NCBI GenBank assembly: GCA_019638255.1
Contig: JAHBUD010000001.1
Coordinates: 1,798,001-1,862,000, forward strand
Length of the DNA: 64,000 nucleotides
Direction of reading: 5' to 3'
From: Cyclobacteriaceae bacterium
GTDB lineage: Bacteria; Bacteroidota; Bacteroidia; Cytophagales; Cyclobacteriaceae
In this document: one piece after another, positions 53,615 through 62,723 of the stretch
Layout of the letters: each line of letters begins with the position of its first letter
How positions within the stretch are numbered: position 1 is the stretch's first letter
Position numbers and translations under genes: made by a program
The notes under the pieces: model-generated
Told to the model about the DNA's origin: nothing
Seen by the model: the letters and a program-made list of their open reading frames with translations, nothing else
Database searches by the model: none

Positions 53615-53710
53615 TTTATCCGGTAGTTGCTATTTGCTTTTTCCTGAGCAAAGCGTTACTTTCATTCTCCCTTCTGGTTTTATTATTTCTAACTCAAAAC
53701 CCTTTGCAGC

Positions 53711-54142
53711 ATGATCAAAATCACTGAAAAACCCATCGACATTCAGAAAGTAATTGATACTGCCTCCAGCCTGGGTGCCGGGGCGTTAAATGTTTTTATC
53801 GGTACAGTTCGAAATACAGCTCATGGGAAAAATGTACTGTGGCTTGAGTATGAGGCCTATGAGGCTATGGCAGTTGCTGAAATAAGAAAGATTATCGATG
53901 AGGCTGCTCACCGCTGGCCATTGTTGGGTTGGGCAATAAGCCACCGCATTGGCACGCTGAAACCCGGTGAAGTTTCGGTGGTTATTGCTGTTTCTGCACC
54001 ACACAGAAAGGACTCTTTCGATGCCTGTGAGTTTATCATTGACACACTGAAAGAAAAAGTTCCCATCTGGAAGAAGGAAATCTTTGAAGATGGAGAAGAG
54101 TGGGTTTCAGCTCAGCCGAATGTTGCCAAAGTCTACAACTGA
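53711..54142 (+). CDS. moaE: Molybdopterin synthase catalytic subunit MoaE
   Basis: 143 residues. It forms the heterotetramer with MoaD and converts cyclic pyranopterin monophosphate to molybdopterin. Recognisable segments are FIGTVRNTAHGKNVLWLEYE, AISHRIGTLKPGEVSVVIAV, SAPHRKDSFDACEFIIDTLK and the active-site lysine region VPIWKKE. Its 3' end overlaps a small antisense gene (54133-54258). Confidence 0.95.
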   Translation: MIKITEKPIDIQKVIDTASSLGAGALNVFIGTVRNTAHGKNVLWLEYEAYEAMAVAEIRKIIDEAAHRWPLLGWAISHRIGTLKPGEVSVVIAVSAPHRKDSFDACEFIIDTLKEKVPIWKKEIFEDGEEWVSAQPNVAKVYN

Positions 54143-54258
54143 CTTACCAGCACTATTGCTGTTGTAACCAAGCCGATTGCCATCAGTAATCCTGTAAAGA
54201 GAATAATCATCAGATCACGATTGATCGGATTGATATGTGATTTAGTGGTTGTTTTCAT
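54133..54258 (-). CDS. 41-residue single-helix membrane microprotein
   Basis: A short frame from ATG at 54258 to TAG at 54133-54135. The protein has a polar, basic N-terminus (MKTTTKSHINPINRD) followed by one strongly hydrophobic helix (about 17-39, LMIILFTGLLMAIGLVTTAI). This is the look of a genuine inner-membrane microprotein with N-terminus inside. It overlaps the last ten bases of convergent moaE. No function known; it may be a chance frame, but the charge/hydrophobic partition argues against that. Confidence 0.5.
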   Translation of the reverse strand: MKTTTKSHINPINRDLMIILFTGLLMAIGLVTTAIVLVSQL

Positions 54259-54522
54259 GGCCAAACTATTTTTATAGACACTTTATAAAATTACATTTTA
54301 CGCAGGGCACCCCTCCAGTCATGTAAGAATTTCTGAAGGAACACGATACCTGTGCTACTAAAAAACAATAATGGTGCTAAAATGTATCCTCAAACATTTA
54401 TTTTTTTACTCAGTTCATTGTTAGTATGTTATCTTTTGCCTGCTGAACGATACAATCAATCAAATTGAAGATTTATTTTGGTGAATACAGTTATTCAAAC
54501 GATTGATGTAGAGCAGTGCTGA
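54259..54522. other. Intergenic region upstream of the microprotein and downstream of mobA
   Basis: 264 bases with no recognisable gene. They are AT-rich, with no strong hairpin and no recognisable riboswitch. A 28-codon frame (54382-54468, plus) with a hydrophobic middle is present but has no supporting signal. The promoter of the microprotein gene probably lies near the left end. Confidence 0.5.
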
Positions 54523-55113
54523 TTATTTTTTTCCGTGTAAGGAATTCCTGAAATGGTTCAGTTCTTGAAAAGAATTTATGTTTTTGAGCCAATTTGGCGT
54601 TGTGGCAGTAACCATGTTGACAGGGTGATGACATAAAAATTCGCGAATACTAAAGCCACTATTCGTATAATAATCTGACAATAAATTATTTGCACTCGTT
54701 TCCCAAAGTGCTAACAAGGGTTCCGGCAGCTTACCCGTTGAATCCCAAAAGCAAGTGGCAATTTTTTCGGGATTTCGATGATCAATCAGGTATTTAATAG
54801 TCTCTGCATCGATCAACGGCATGTCTACCGGTACTGTTAGCCAGGCGGTAGCGGGGTTAAAATTAAAAGCTGAAAGTATACCGTTTAATGGCGTGTTAAG
54901 ATCATAATGATCAGGAAGTGGATTTAATTGTGGCGGCACATGCGCTGCCTCTTTGCAGGATAGGTAAACCTGTGCGCAATATTTTGACAGCAAATCAAAC
55001 AGGTATTCACGCTGAGGTTTTCCGTGGTAGTCAATCAGCGCTTTATCCGTTCCCATACGAGAACTTTTACCGCCAGCCAAAATCAATCCGTTAATGGATT
55101 TAACTTCACTCAT
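54523..55113 (-). CDS. mobA: Molybdenum cofactor guanylyltransferase MobA
   Basis: 196 residues. Nucleotidyltransferase fold with the N-terminal LILAGGKSSRMGTDKALI signature (about 10-27) and the metal-binding VPVDMPLI. It would attach GMP to molybdopterin to give the bis-MGD precursor used by DMSO-reductase-type enzymes. Its ATG overlaps the end of the channel gene by eight bases. Confidence 0.92.
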   Translation of the reverse strand: MSEVKSINGLILAGGKSSRMGTDKALIDYHGKPQREYLFDLLSKYCAQVYLSCKEAAHVPPQLNPLPDHYDLNTPLNGILSAFNFNPATAWLTVPVDMPLIDAETIKYLIDHRNPEKIATCFWDSTGKLPEPLLALWETSANNLLSDYYTNSGFSIREFLCHHPVNMVTATTPNWLKNINSFQELNHFRNSLHGKK

Positions 55114-55900
55114 GAAAATCTTTTCCGCAATGCGGGCAGGTGTGTTTTTTTGCTTCCGGATTGTGAAGCAACTCGAAAAATCCAGATGACAAAATACCGG
55201 CCGGTAAAGCCAGGAAGGCTACTCCACTAATGGCGAAAAGACCACCCAATACTTTACCCAACGTTGTTACAGGAACTGCGTCTCCATAACCCACCGTGGT
55301 AAGTGTAGCCATTCCCCACCACATCGCTTCAGGTATTGATCCAAACTTGTCGGGCTGCGCATCGCGTTCAGCAAGGTACATGAAGAATGAGATGATAATC
55401 AAAATGAATATAATAAAGATGAAACTTAATATCAGTTGTTCCCTGCGCTCTCTGATTACGCTTTTAAAGATGATCATCGCCTGCATGTAGCGTGTAATCT
55501 TAAACATCCGGAACAGGGCCATCAAACGGAAGATTCTGATGAACCGAAGGTCAAGCGGCAAAAAGGTCAGGTAGAATGGAAGAAAGGCAAGTAAGTCGAC
55601 AAGTGCCATGGTTGTGCTGGCATAGCGCATGCGACCGTAAAAAGGATTTTGGTATTTCGGATTCTCTACGATGGAGTAGATCCGGCAAACATATTCGAGT
55701 GTAAAAAATGCAACCGAGAATTTTTCAAAGTTGTCGAATAGTTCGATGTACTCTTGTTCAAGACTTCTGATAGACTCCAAAACGATCGCCACAATGTTCA
55801 GGACAATAATGACGATCAAGAGAATTTCAAATATACGTTCTGGTATTCCACCTTTTTCAGTGGGCTCCAGTGTCAGGTAAAGTCTTCGTCTGAAGGTCAT
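55106..55900 (-). CDS. Voltage-gated potassium channel (Kv-like six-helix)
   Basis: 264 residues with a six-helix voltage-gated channel layout. S4 carries regularly spaced arginines and a lysine (LRFIRIFRLMALFRMFKITR, about 118-137). The pore loop has the K+ selectivity filter TVGYGD at 202-207. The C-terminal tail ends in a small zinc-like motif, CPHCGKDFH (C255, C258). It is embedded between moaC and mobA with overlaps of four and eight bases, an unexpected place for a channel. Confidence 0.93.
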   Translation of the reverse strand: MTFRRRLYLTLEPTEKGGIPERIFEILLIVIIVLNIVAIVLESIRSLEQEYIELFDNFEKFSVAFFTLEYVCRIYSIVENPKYQNPFYGRMRYASTTMALVDLLAFLPFYLTFLPLDLRFIRIFRLMALFRMFKITRYMQAMIIFKSVIRERREQLILSFIFIIFILIIISFFMYLAERDAQPDKFGSIPEAMWWGMATLTTVGYGDAVPVTTLGKVLGGLFAISGVAFLALPAGILSSGFFELLHNPEAKKHTCPHCGKDFHE

Positions 55901-56382
55901 AGTGACTTGATTTTGTAATCCTTTTTACCACCGGTTTTTTCAAGTAGTTTAATCTCCTTAACCCTGATTTCATGCGAAAGTGCTTTGCACATATCGTAAA
56001 TGGTTAATGCGGCAATGCTAACTGCGGTAAGGGCTTCCATCTCAACGCCTGTTTTTCCGGTAACCGATACAATACCTTCAATGATGATGGAATTTTTTTT
56101 GTGTGTGATGTTGATTTGGCAATCCTCCAGTCCGATCGGATGAGAAAGCGGGATTAGTTCCGATGTTTTTTTTGCGCCCATTACACCGGCAATAATGGCC
56201 GTTTGAAAAACGGGTCCTTTCTTTGTCTTTAATTCATTGCGTTTAATAAGGTTGCTGATCTCAGTGCTAACCTCAACAATAGCCTGGGCACGGGCCGTTC
56301 GTTTCGTGATCGATTTTTGGGTGATATCCACCATTTGTGGATTTCCGGATTCGTCAATGTGGGTTAATTTTTTACCTTTCAT
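55897..56382 (-). CDS. moaC: Cyclic pyranopterin monophosphate synthase MoaC
   Basis: 161 residues. It acts with MoaA in the first step of the pathway. Conserved segments are LTHIDESGNPQMVDITQKSI at the N-terminus, TSELIPLSHPIGLEDCQI and TGVEMEALTAVSIAALTIYDMCK, with the catalytic lysine and aspartate. The ATG at 56382 is preferred to an adjacent TTG. It is the first gene of the moaC-channel-mobA operon and diverges from moeA across 34 bases. Confidence 0.95.
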   Translation of the reverse strand: MKGKKLTHIDESGNPQMVDITQKSITKRTARAQAIVEVSTEISNLIKRNELKTKKGPVFQTAIIAGVMGAKKTSELIPLSHPIGLEDCQINITHKKNSIIIEGIVSVTGKTGVEMEALTAVSIAALTIYDMCKALSHEIRVKEIKLLEKTGGKKDYKIKSL

Positions 56383-56416
56383 CAATGGTCGACCTTATAA
56401 AGGTATAAATTAATTT

Positions 56417-57610
56417 ATGGTAAGTGTAAACGAAGCATCACAAATCATTCAATCCATTCGATTAAGTCCGATAGCGGGTTCAATTCCAATCGAAGAAATC
56501 GCTGGTCGTGTATTGGCTGAAACTATTGTGACTGATCGTGATCTTCCTCCATTCGACCGTGTGGCGATGGATGGGATTGCCATCGCCAGCAAAGAGTTTA
56601 GGTTGAATCAAAAATTTTTGATTGAGCGAACACATCCCGCAGGTGCTCCAAATGTAACGTTGCAGCAGGATGATGGCTGCATTGAGGTTATGACTGGTGC
56701 TGTATTGCCCGAAGGAACTGACACGGTTGTTCGCTATGAAGATGTGTTGATTCAGGATGGATGGGCCACCATTAAATTGGATGCAGTTCACGCGGGTATG
56801 AATATCCACAAACAAGCTTCGGATGCTCAGCATGGAGAAATTTTACTGACTCCCGGAACGATGCTTACATCCGCTGAAGCGGCATTACTGGCTTCGGTAG
56901 GTAAATTGAAAGTTCGTGTATATGAATTTCCAAGAACCATAATTGTTTCATCCGGTGACGAGTTGGTAGACATACCCACTACACCTGAGCCCCATCAGAT
57001 CAGACGCTCGAATTCATATGCTTTGCTCGCTGCCATGTTCGAAATTGGCTGGAGGGCAGAGATCAATCATTTAAATGATAACAAGGAGTTAATTACTGTG
57101 AAGCTACGGGAATGGTTAAGTGCTTACGATGTTTTGATTTTAACCGGAGGTGTTTCCAAAGGTAAATTTGATTTTATTCCTGAAGTGTTAGCAGATTTAG
57201 GTGTTGAGAAACTTTTTCATCAGGTTAAGCAGAAACCCGGTAAACCTTTTTGGTTTGGCCAATCACCTGGCGGCAAAGTGGTGTTTGCGTTGCCGGGAAA
57301 TCCAGTATCTACATTTTTATGTTTTTACCGATACATTAAGCCGTGGATCATGTCGAATTTGAATGTGTCGTTTGTACAATCGCAAGCAGTATTGTCTGCC
57401 GATGTTGAATTCAAAGCCGACATCACTTATTTTTTGCAAGTAAAGGTTGCTCAAAACAACGGCACACTCATAGCCACTCCTGTTTCAGGCGGAGGTTCAG
57501 GCGATTTTGTTAACCTGGTTAAGGCGAATGGATTTTTAGAGTTACCTGAAGGACAAACAAGATTTTTGGCGGGGGAGGTTTATGATTATTATTCCTTTCG
57601 CCAGGCTTAA
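56417..57610 (+). CDS. moeA: Molybdopterin molybdenumtransferase MoeA
   Basis: 397 residues. It inserts molybdate into adenylated molybdopterin. Family segments are LPPFDRVAMDGIAIA (about 50-63), EVMTGAVLPEGTDTVVRYED, IVSSGDELVDIP, LTGGVSKGKFDFIPEVL and ALPGNPVSTFLCFYRYI. The C-terminal domain is complete. The 3' end overlaps the antiporter gene by four bases in convergent orientation. Confidence 0.95.
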   Translation: MVSVNEASQIIQSIRLSPIAGSIPIEEIAGRVLAETIVTDRDLPPFDRVAMDGIAIASKEFRLNQKFLIERTHPAGAPNVTLQQDDGCIEVMTGAVLPEGTDTVVRYEDVLIQDGWATIKLDAVHAGMNIHKQASDAQHGEILLTPGTMLTSAEAALLASVGKLKVRVYEFPRTIIVSSGDELVDIPTTPEPHQIRRSNSYALLAAMFEIGWRAEINHLNDNKELITVKLREWLSAYDVLILTGGVSKGKFDFIPEVLADLGVEKLFHQVKQKPGKPFWFGQSPGGKVVFALPGNPVSTFLCFYRYIKPWIMSNLNVSFVQSQAVLSADVEFKADITYFLQVKVAQNNGTLIATPVSGGGSGDFVNLVKANGFLELPEGQTRFLAGEVYDYYSFRQA

Positions 57611-59070
57611 GTTAAACCAAGTGTGTGCTGCACAACCGGTATCACTTCCTTGTTGTCGGCCAGTATAGCCAGTTTGTCGCCTGCTTCCAGAATGGTTGAC
57701 CCACCCGGTCGAATGAATTTTCCGTGCCGGTTAATCATGATGATGATGGCTGTTTTAGGAAACGATAGCTGAACGATTGACTTGCCCACCACAGGATTGT
57801 TGCTGCTTAACTCTACTTCAAATAGTTCAGACTTGAATGAATCATTCAATTCGATTTCAAGGGGCGATCGTTTTTTAATTTTCTGAGGAACCGAAAGATG
57901 AAGCCACTTCGCTACTTGCGATAGCGTTGTACCTTGTAGCAACACAGACGATACAGTAATAAAGAATACAAGATTAAAAATCATAGTGGCCTGTTCAACT
58001 CCTGCCAACAACGGATAGGTAGCAAATACAATGGGCACAGCCCCACGCAACCCAACCCATGATATGAAAAGCTTCTCACGAAAATTCATTTTAAAAAATG
58101 CAAGGCTCGCGAAAACACTAAGTGGACGGGCAATAAACATCAGGAAAAGCGCCAGTAATAAGCCTGGACCAACGATGGGCGGTACCTGCGAAGGGAACAC
58201 CAGCAACCCAAGTGTGAGGAACATGATGATTTGCATCAGCCATGCTACACCATCGTAAAACCGTATTAAACTTTTCTTATGGATAAAACTTGAGTTGCCA
58301 AGTATTACTGCACTGATATAAACAGCTAAAAAGCCATTGCCACCTGTAAAATCTGTTATTGAGAAAGTAAAGAGAACGAGCGCAGTAACTAACACCGGAT
58401 ACAGACCATCAACATCAAGGTTTATTTTATTGATGATTAGCGCCATAGCACGGCCCATCAGGTACCCTAGCCCGCCACCAATAAGCATTTGCTTAATAAA
58501 AAACGGAATGAGTGTTATGAGGCTTTCATCTTCATGACCATAAAGCATGAGTAAGCTCACCGTAAGAAAGTAGGCCATTGGATCATTGCTTCCGCTTTCA
58601 AGCTCAAGTATGGGGCCTAAATTCTTTTTTAGTCCAATTCTTTTGCCCCGTAGTATTGAAAAAACTGCCGCGGCATCAGTAGATGAAACAATAGCCCCCA
58701 ACAACATGCCCTCCAGTATGGTAAAACCAATTATGTAATGTGCAAAGAGCCCCAGTGCGATAGCCGTAATAAGTACCCCGACAGTGGAAAGTACTATGCC
58801 TTTGGCAAGAACCGGTTTCACGCTCTCCCATTTTGTGTCAAGTCCGCCTGAAAAGAGTATGAAGTTCAATGCGAAAACACCAATAAACTGGGCAAGCTTT
58901 GGATCGTTGAAATTGATTTTTCCAAAACCATCGGAACCTGCCAGCATCCCCAGCAAAAGGAACATAATAAGGGCAGGAACACCAAGCCGGTATGATGTTT
59001 TACTCGCGAGTATGCTTAGAAACAACAGGATGGATCCAAGGAGTAATATGTTCTCAGCCGTTAATTGCAT
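57607..59070 (-). CDS. K+/H+ antiporter of the CPA1 (NhaP2/CvrA) type with TrkA-C domain
   Basis: 487 residues. About 12-13 membrane helices (residues 1-385) carry FSGGLDTKW and the ion-binding region LGAIVSSTDAAAVFSIL and LELESGSNDPMAYFL. A cytoplasmic TrkA-C-like domain (about 405-485) would sense nucleotide or potassium. The combination fits the potassium/proton antiporter group more than Na+/H+ exchangers. The ATG at 59070 is preferred to an upstream TTG at 59100. It is a neighbour of the K+ channel two genes away, but on a different transcript. Confidence 0.88.
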   Translation of the reverse strand: MQLTAENILLLGSILLFLSILASKTSYRLGVPALIMFLLLGMLAGSDGFGKINFNDPKLAQFIGVFALNFILFSGGLDTKWESVKPVLAKGIVLSTVGVLITAIALGLFAHYIIGFTILEGMLLGAIVSSTDAAAVFSILRGKRIGLKKNLGPILELESGSNDPMAYFLTVSLLMLYGHEDESLITLIPFFIKQMLIGGGLGYLMGRAMALIINKINLDVDGLYPVLVTALVLFTFSITDFTGGNGFLAVYISAVILGNSSFIHKKSLIRFYDGVAWLMQIIMFLTLGLLVFPSQVPPIVGPGLLLALFLMFIARPLSVFASLAFFKMNFREKLFISWVGLRGAVPIVFATYPLLAGVEQATMIFNLVFFITVSSVLLQGTTLSQVAKWLHLSVPQKIKKRSPLEIELNDSFKSELFEVELSSNNPVVGKSIVQLSFPKTAIIIMINRHGKFIRPGGSTILEAGDKLAILADNKEVIPVVQHTLGLT

Positions 59071-59155
59071 AGTAGTTGTATCCGGTTTGAATATAGGCAA
59101 ATCGGCAGGTTACGACTTAATTTTATGATCATTTTCCGCTTTATAAATAAGGAAT

Positions 59156-59163
59156 TAACTTTG
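59156..59163 (+). promoter_or_regulatory. -7 promoter box of ffh
   Basis: TAACTTTG is an exact match to TAnnTTTG and lies 35 bases upstream of the ffh ATG, giving an ordinary leader length. Confidence 0.5.
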
Positions 59164-59198
59164 CGCCTCTTGTTTTTAACCTACTAAGTTACAGCGAT

Positions 59199-60530
59199 AT
59201 GTTTGATAGTTTAAGTTTAAAGCTCGATAAGGCATTCCAAACGCTCAAGGGTCAGGGCAGGATTACCGAGATCAACGTTGCCAGCACCATTAAGGAAATA
59301 CGGAAAGCCTTGATTGAGGCCGATGTTAACTACAAAGTTGCCAAGGAAGTTACTGATGAAATAAAGGTAAAGGCACTTGGCCAAAATGTACTCACGGCCA
59401 TATCGCCCGGACAACTATTGGTAAAAATTACCAATGATGAACTCACTACCCTGATGGGTAGTGAAAGTGTGGATATTAATGTTTCGGGTAGTCCGGCTAT
59501 TATATTGATCGCTGGTTTGCAAGGTTCAGGTAAAACAACCTTTTCAGGAAAACTGGCCAACTACCTGAAGAAACAAGGCCGTCAGGTTTTGCTTACAGCG
59601 TGCGACATTTACCGGCCTGCAGCGATTGACCAGTTGAAAGTGCTTGGTGAGCAGATTGGTGTTGAAGTATATGCAGAGCCGGATAACAAAGACGCAGTTA
59701 AAATTGCAAAATCGGCAATTGAGTATGCAAAAAAGAATAACCATCGCATTGTAATTGTCGATACGGCCGGCCGTCTTGCTATAGATGAAGAGATGATGAC
59801 AGAGATCGCCCAACTGAAGGAGGTGCTAAAACCTTCGGAAGTGCTTTTTGTTGTCGACTCCATGACGGGGCAGGATGCCGTAAACACGGCTAAGGCTTTT
59901 AACGACCGCCTCAATTTCGATGGTGTGGTATTAACCAAGTTGGATGGCGATGCCCGCGGTGGCGCTGCATTATCGATTCGCAGGGTTGTAGAAAAGCCAA
60001 TTAAATTCATCAGCACTGGTGAAAAAATGGAGGCGTTAGATCGCTTCTATCCTGATCGGATGGCCGGTCGAATCCTTGGAATGGGCGATGTAGTGTCGCT
60101 GGTTGAAAAGGCGCAAAACACATTTGATGAAGAGGAGGCGAGGCGACTGAATGCCAAGCTTCGCAAGAATCAATTTGACCTTAGTGATTTTTTGATTCAG
60201 TTGGAGCAAATCAAAAAGATGGGGAATATGAAAGACCTGTTGGGTATGATCCCCGGTGTAGGCAAAGCCATGAAGGGAGTGGATATTGATGACAACGCCT
60301 TTAAGCCAATTGAGTCGATCATTCGGTCAATGACGCTGGAGGAACGTCAGAATCCGGACATTATAAATGGTAGCAGAAAGAATAGAATTGCACAAGGCAG
60401 TGGCACTTCTGTACAGCAAGTTAACCAGCTACTCAAACAATTTGGAGATATGCGAAAAATGATGAAAACCATGAATAAAATGGGCGGGGGTAAGCGGGCA
60501 CTTTCATCAATTAATCCTTTTGGAAGATAG
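59199..60530 (+). CDS. ffh: Signal recognition particle protein Ffh
   Basis: 443 residues. The N domain (about 1-85) precedes the G domain with GLQGSGKTT (106-114), DTAGRLAIDEE and TKLDGDARGGAALSI. The methionine-rich M domain (about 300-435) binds SRP RNA and signal sequences. The protein targets nascent membrane proteins to the translocon. It ends with a good terminator. Confidence 0.97.
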   Translation: MFDSLSLKLDKAFQTLKGQGRITEINVASTIKEIRKALIEADVNYKVAKEVTDEIKVKALGQNVLTAISPGQLLVKITNDELTTLMGSESVDINVSGSPAIILIAGLQGSGKTTFSGKLANYLKKQGRQVLLTACDIYRPAAIDQLKVLGEQIGVEVYAEPDNKDAVKIAKSAIEYAKKNNHRIVIVDTAGRLAIDEEMMTEIAQLKEVLKPSEVLFVVDSMTGQDAVNTAKAFNDRLNFDGVVLTKLDGDARGGAALSIRRVVEKPIKFISTGEKMEALDRFYPDRMAGRILGMGDVVSLVEKAQNTFDEEEARRLNAKLRKNQFDLSDFLIQLEQIKKMGNMKDLLGMIPGVGKAMKGVDIDDNAFKPIESIIRSMTLEERQNPDIINGSRKNRIAQGSGTSVQQVNQLLKQFGDMRKMMKTMNKMGGGKRALSSINPFGR

Positions 60531-60618
60531 GGATACAAAAAAAATAGGTATGTTAGCGGTATGGTAAACCTTATCTGAAAGAATAACGTTTTACCATTAG
60601 TTTTACAGGTCAATTTTT

Positions 60619-60649
60619 AAAATGCCCCGGATTAAAACGGGGCATTTTT
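60619..60649 (+). terminator. Rho-independent terminator of ffh
   Basis: AAAATGCCCC (60619-60628) pairs perfectly with GGGGCATTTT (60639-60648), with a 10-base loop and a T run at the 3' side. Confidence 0.88.
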
Positions 60650-60682
60650 CTGGATGCATTTCAATCACTAAACTCTTATACC

Positions 60683-61225
60683 ATGAAAAATCTTAAATCA
60701 GTTACTTTCCTATTATTGGTTCTGTTTGTGCTTGATCAGGCCGTTGCGCAAAAATTCCCAGGATTGGATCCAAGCCCTGCTGATATTGCGGATTTCCGTC
60801 CGGATGGTCGCAATACTGATCCTCTTATAAAAGTCGTTTATAGTCGCCCGGCCAAGAAGGGTAGAACCATGCTAGGCGGAATTGAATCCTACGGAAAAGT
60901 GTGGAGAACAGGTGCCAACGAAACTACTGAAATCAAACTGTTTAAAGATGTAACCTTTGGCGACAAAACGCTTAAAGCAGGAACATACTCGCTTTACACT
61001 ATCCCAAACAAAGACGAATGGGTTATTATTTTTAATTCCAAACTTGATACTTGGGGAGCCTATGCGTATGATGAAACTAAAGACGTGGCGCGTATAAAAG
61101 TTCCGGCTGGTAAGACCGAATCAGAAGTTGAGAATTTTTCTATCATGTTTGATGGTAAGGATGCCAGTGCAGTTATGATATTGGCATGGGAAAACACAAT
61201 GGTTAAAGTGCCGTTGAAATATTAG
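60683..61225 (+). CDS. DUF2911 family exported protein
   Basis: 180 residues with a signal peptide (about 1-22, ending AVAQ). The mature part matches DUF2911: LIKVVYSRPAKKGRTMLGG, GKVWRTGANETTEIKLFKD, KAGTYSLYTIPNKDEWVIIF and the C-terminal MILAWENTMVKVP. The family has no assigned biochemical role. It is a single gene between two terminators. Confidence 0.9.
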   Translation: MKNLKSVTFLLLVLFVLDQAVAQKFPGLDPSPADIADFRPDGRNTDPLIKVVYSRPAKKGRTMLGGIESYGKVWRTGANETTEIKLFKDVTFGDKTLKAGTYSLYTIPNKDEWVIIFNSKLDTWGAYAYDETKDVARIKVPAGKTESEVENFSIMFDGKDASAVMILAWENTMVKVPLKY

Positions 61226-61247
61226 CAAATACTCAAAATTAAAAAGT

Positions 61248-61277
61248 AAAGCCCTGTTCATACAGGGCTTTTTTTAT
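61248..61277 (+). terminator. Rho-independent terminator of the DUF2911 gene
   Basis: AAAGCCCTG (61248-61256) pairs with CAGGGCTTT (61263-61271), with a 6-base loop, followed by TTTTATT. Confidence 0.88.
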
Positions 61278-61318
61278 TGCTGCCAAACCTTTAGCTTTCT
61301 TTCGAATAACGTTATGGT

Positions 61319-61759
61319 ATGGATATTCTAGGTCGTTCCGACCGGGTTGATCTTCCCGGACTTGGACTCTACAACATTCACGCAAAAATTGATACCGGGG
61401 CCTATACCAGCAGTTTACATTGTTCGCGGGCAGAGGTAGTTAACGAGGTTTTGGAGTTTGTTTTGCTGGATGATGAGCATCCTGAATTTACCGGGATGAT
61501 CTTCACCTTTAAGGAGTTTGACTTGCGCGTTATACGCAACTCCTCCGGTGCTTCGGAGCATCGTTACATAATAAAAACAACGGTAAAGATTTTTGATCAG
61601 GATATTCTGACGGAATTTTCCTTGAGCGATAGGGATACCATGCGTTTTCCGATTTTGCTGGGACGAAAAATTTTAAGGCATCGGTTTTTCATTGACGTCA
61701 CAAAAAAGAATCTATCTTACCGACATAAGAAGTCAAAGAAGCTGAAAATAAAGCGATAA
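61319..61759 (+). CDS. RimB-like ATP-dependent zinc protease (retropepsin-like fold)
   Basis: 146 residues. It belongs to the small protease family found next to rim[17 protein letters not shown] (about 20-35) carries the DTG motif of the retropepsin-like fold, and [18 protein letters not shown] is the family's conserved C-terminal segment. It lies 20 bases before rimK and is presumably co-transcribed. In some proteobacteria a RimB partner affects S6 glutamylation by RimK; that role here is inference. Confidence 0.87.
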   Translation: MDILGRSDRVDLPGLGLYNIHAKIDTGAYTSSLHCSRAEVVNEVLEFVLLDDEHPEFTGMIFTFKEFDLRVIRNSSGASEHRYIIKTTVKIFDQDILTEFSLSDRDTMRFPILLGRKILRHRFFIDVTKKNLSYRHKKSKKLKIKR

Positions 61760-61779
61760 ATTATTCACAACCCACAATT

Positions 61780-62691
61780 ATGAAAATTGCCATCCTTTCC
61801 CGTGATGCAAAACTATACTCGACCAATCGAATAAAGGAAGCTGGTGAAAAAAGGGGACATCATGTTGAAATAATCGATCACATGAAGTGCGTACTCTTCA
61901 TTGAAAAGAAAAATCCCATGGTGCTCTACCAGGGAAGACGACTGGATTATTTTGATGCGGTTATTCCCAGAATTGGGGCATCAGTTACATTTTATGGTGC
62001 TGCAGTAGTGAGGCAGTTTGAAATGATGAAAGTCTTTACCGCAATTGAATCCCAGGCACTAATTCGTTCACGCGACAAATTAAGAAGCCTTCAAATCTTA
62101 TCGCGTGCAGGGCTTGGACTGCCCAAAACAATTTTCATGGATTACTCACGCGATACCGAAGGCATAATTGAAGCCGTAGGCGGTGCGCCTGTTGTAATTA
62201 AATTACTGGAAGGCACACAAGGATTGGGCGTTGTATTGGCCGAGAACAAGAAAGCCGCACAGTCGGTTATTGAGGCCTTTCATGGAATTCATGCGCGTAT
62301 AATTGTTCAGGAATTTGTTAAGGAGTCTAAAGGTATTGACATCAGGGCATTTGTAGTTGATGGCGAGGTGGTAGGGGCCATGAGAAGGGAAGCTACGCGC
62401 GATGGAGAGTTTCGATCGAATCTCCACCGGGGCGGTAAAGCTACTGTTGTGAAGTTATCGCGTGCCGAAAAATCAGCAGCCGTTGCAGCCGCACGAAAAA
62501 TGGGGCTTGGAATTGCCGGTGTGGATATGCTTCCTTCCAAGCGTGGCCCGTTGATTATTGAGGTGAACTCATCGCCCGGTCTTGAAGGCATTGAAGGGGC
62601 GACAAAAATTGATATTGCAGGTAAGATTATCAGCTACCTTGAAAAAAATGCCAAAAAGAACAAGATACAGAAAGACAAAATCAATGCTTAG
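61780..62691 (+). CDS. rimK: RimK family alpha-L-glutamate ligase
   Basis: ATP-grasp ligase of 303 residues, closely resembling E. coli RimK, which adds glutamates to the C-terminus of ribosomal protein S6. Features are the N-terminal [18 protein letters not shown], the ATP-grasp core [39 protein letters not shown], and the Mg-binding end [20 protein letters not shown] short lysine-rich tail is extra. It is the middle gene of the RimB-RimK-deacylase cluster. Confidence 0.93.
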   Translation: MKIAILSRDAKLYSTNRIKEAGEKRGHHVEIIDHMKCVLFIEKKNPMVLYQGRRLDYFDAVIPRIGASVTFYGAAVVRQFEMMKVFTAIESQALIRSRDKLRSLQILSRAGLGLPKTIFMDYSRDTEGIIEAVGGAPVVIKLLEGTQGLGVVLAENKKAAQSVIEAFHGIHARIIVQEFVKESKGIDIRAFVVDGEVVGAMRREATRDGEFRSNLHRGGKATVVKLSRAEKSAAVAAARKMGLGIAGVDMLPSKRGPLIIEVNSSPGLEGIEGATKIDIAGKIISYLEKNAKKNKIQKDKINA

Positions 62692-62723
62692 CTTTACCTG
62701 AATACCGGGAGCTTAATTTAACC

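Noticed and set aside
54382..54468. 28-codon frame with a hydrophobic middle in the mobA-moaE gap, plus strand
   Set aside because: AT-rich DNA readily gives such short hydrophobic frames, and there is no promoter box or basic-then-hydrophobic layout to support it.
54259..54522. Possible molybdenum-cofactor riboswitch near the moa/mob genes
   Set aside because: The region is downstream of mobA and moaE, not a leader of a moa gene, and I could not draw the conserved multi-stem structure.
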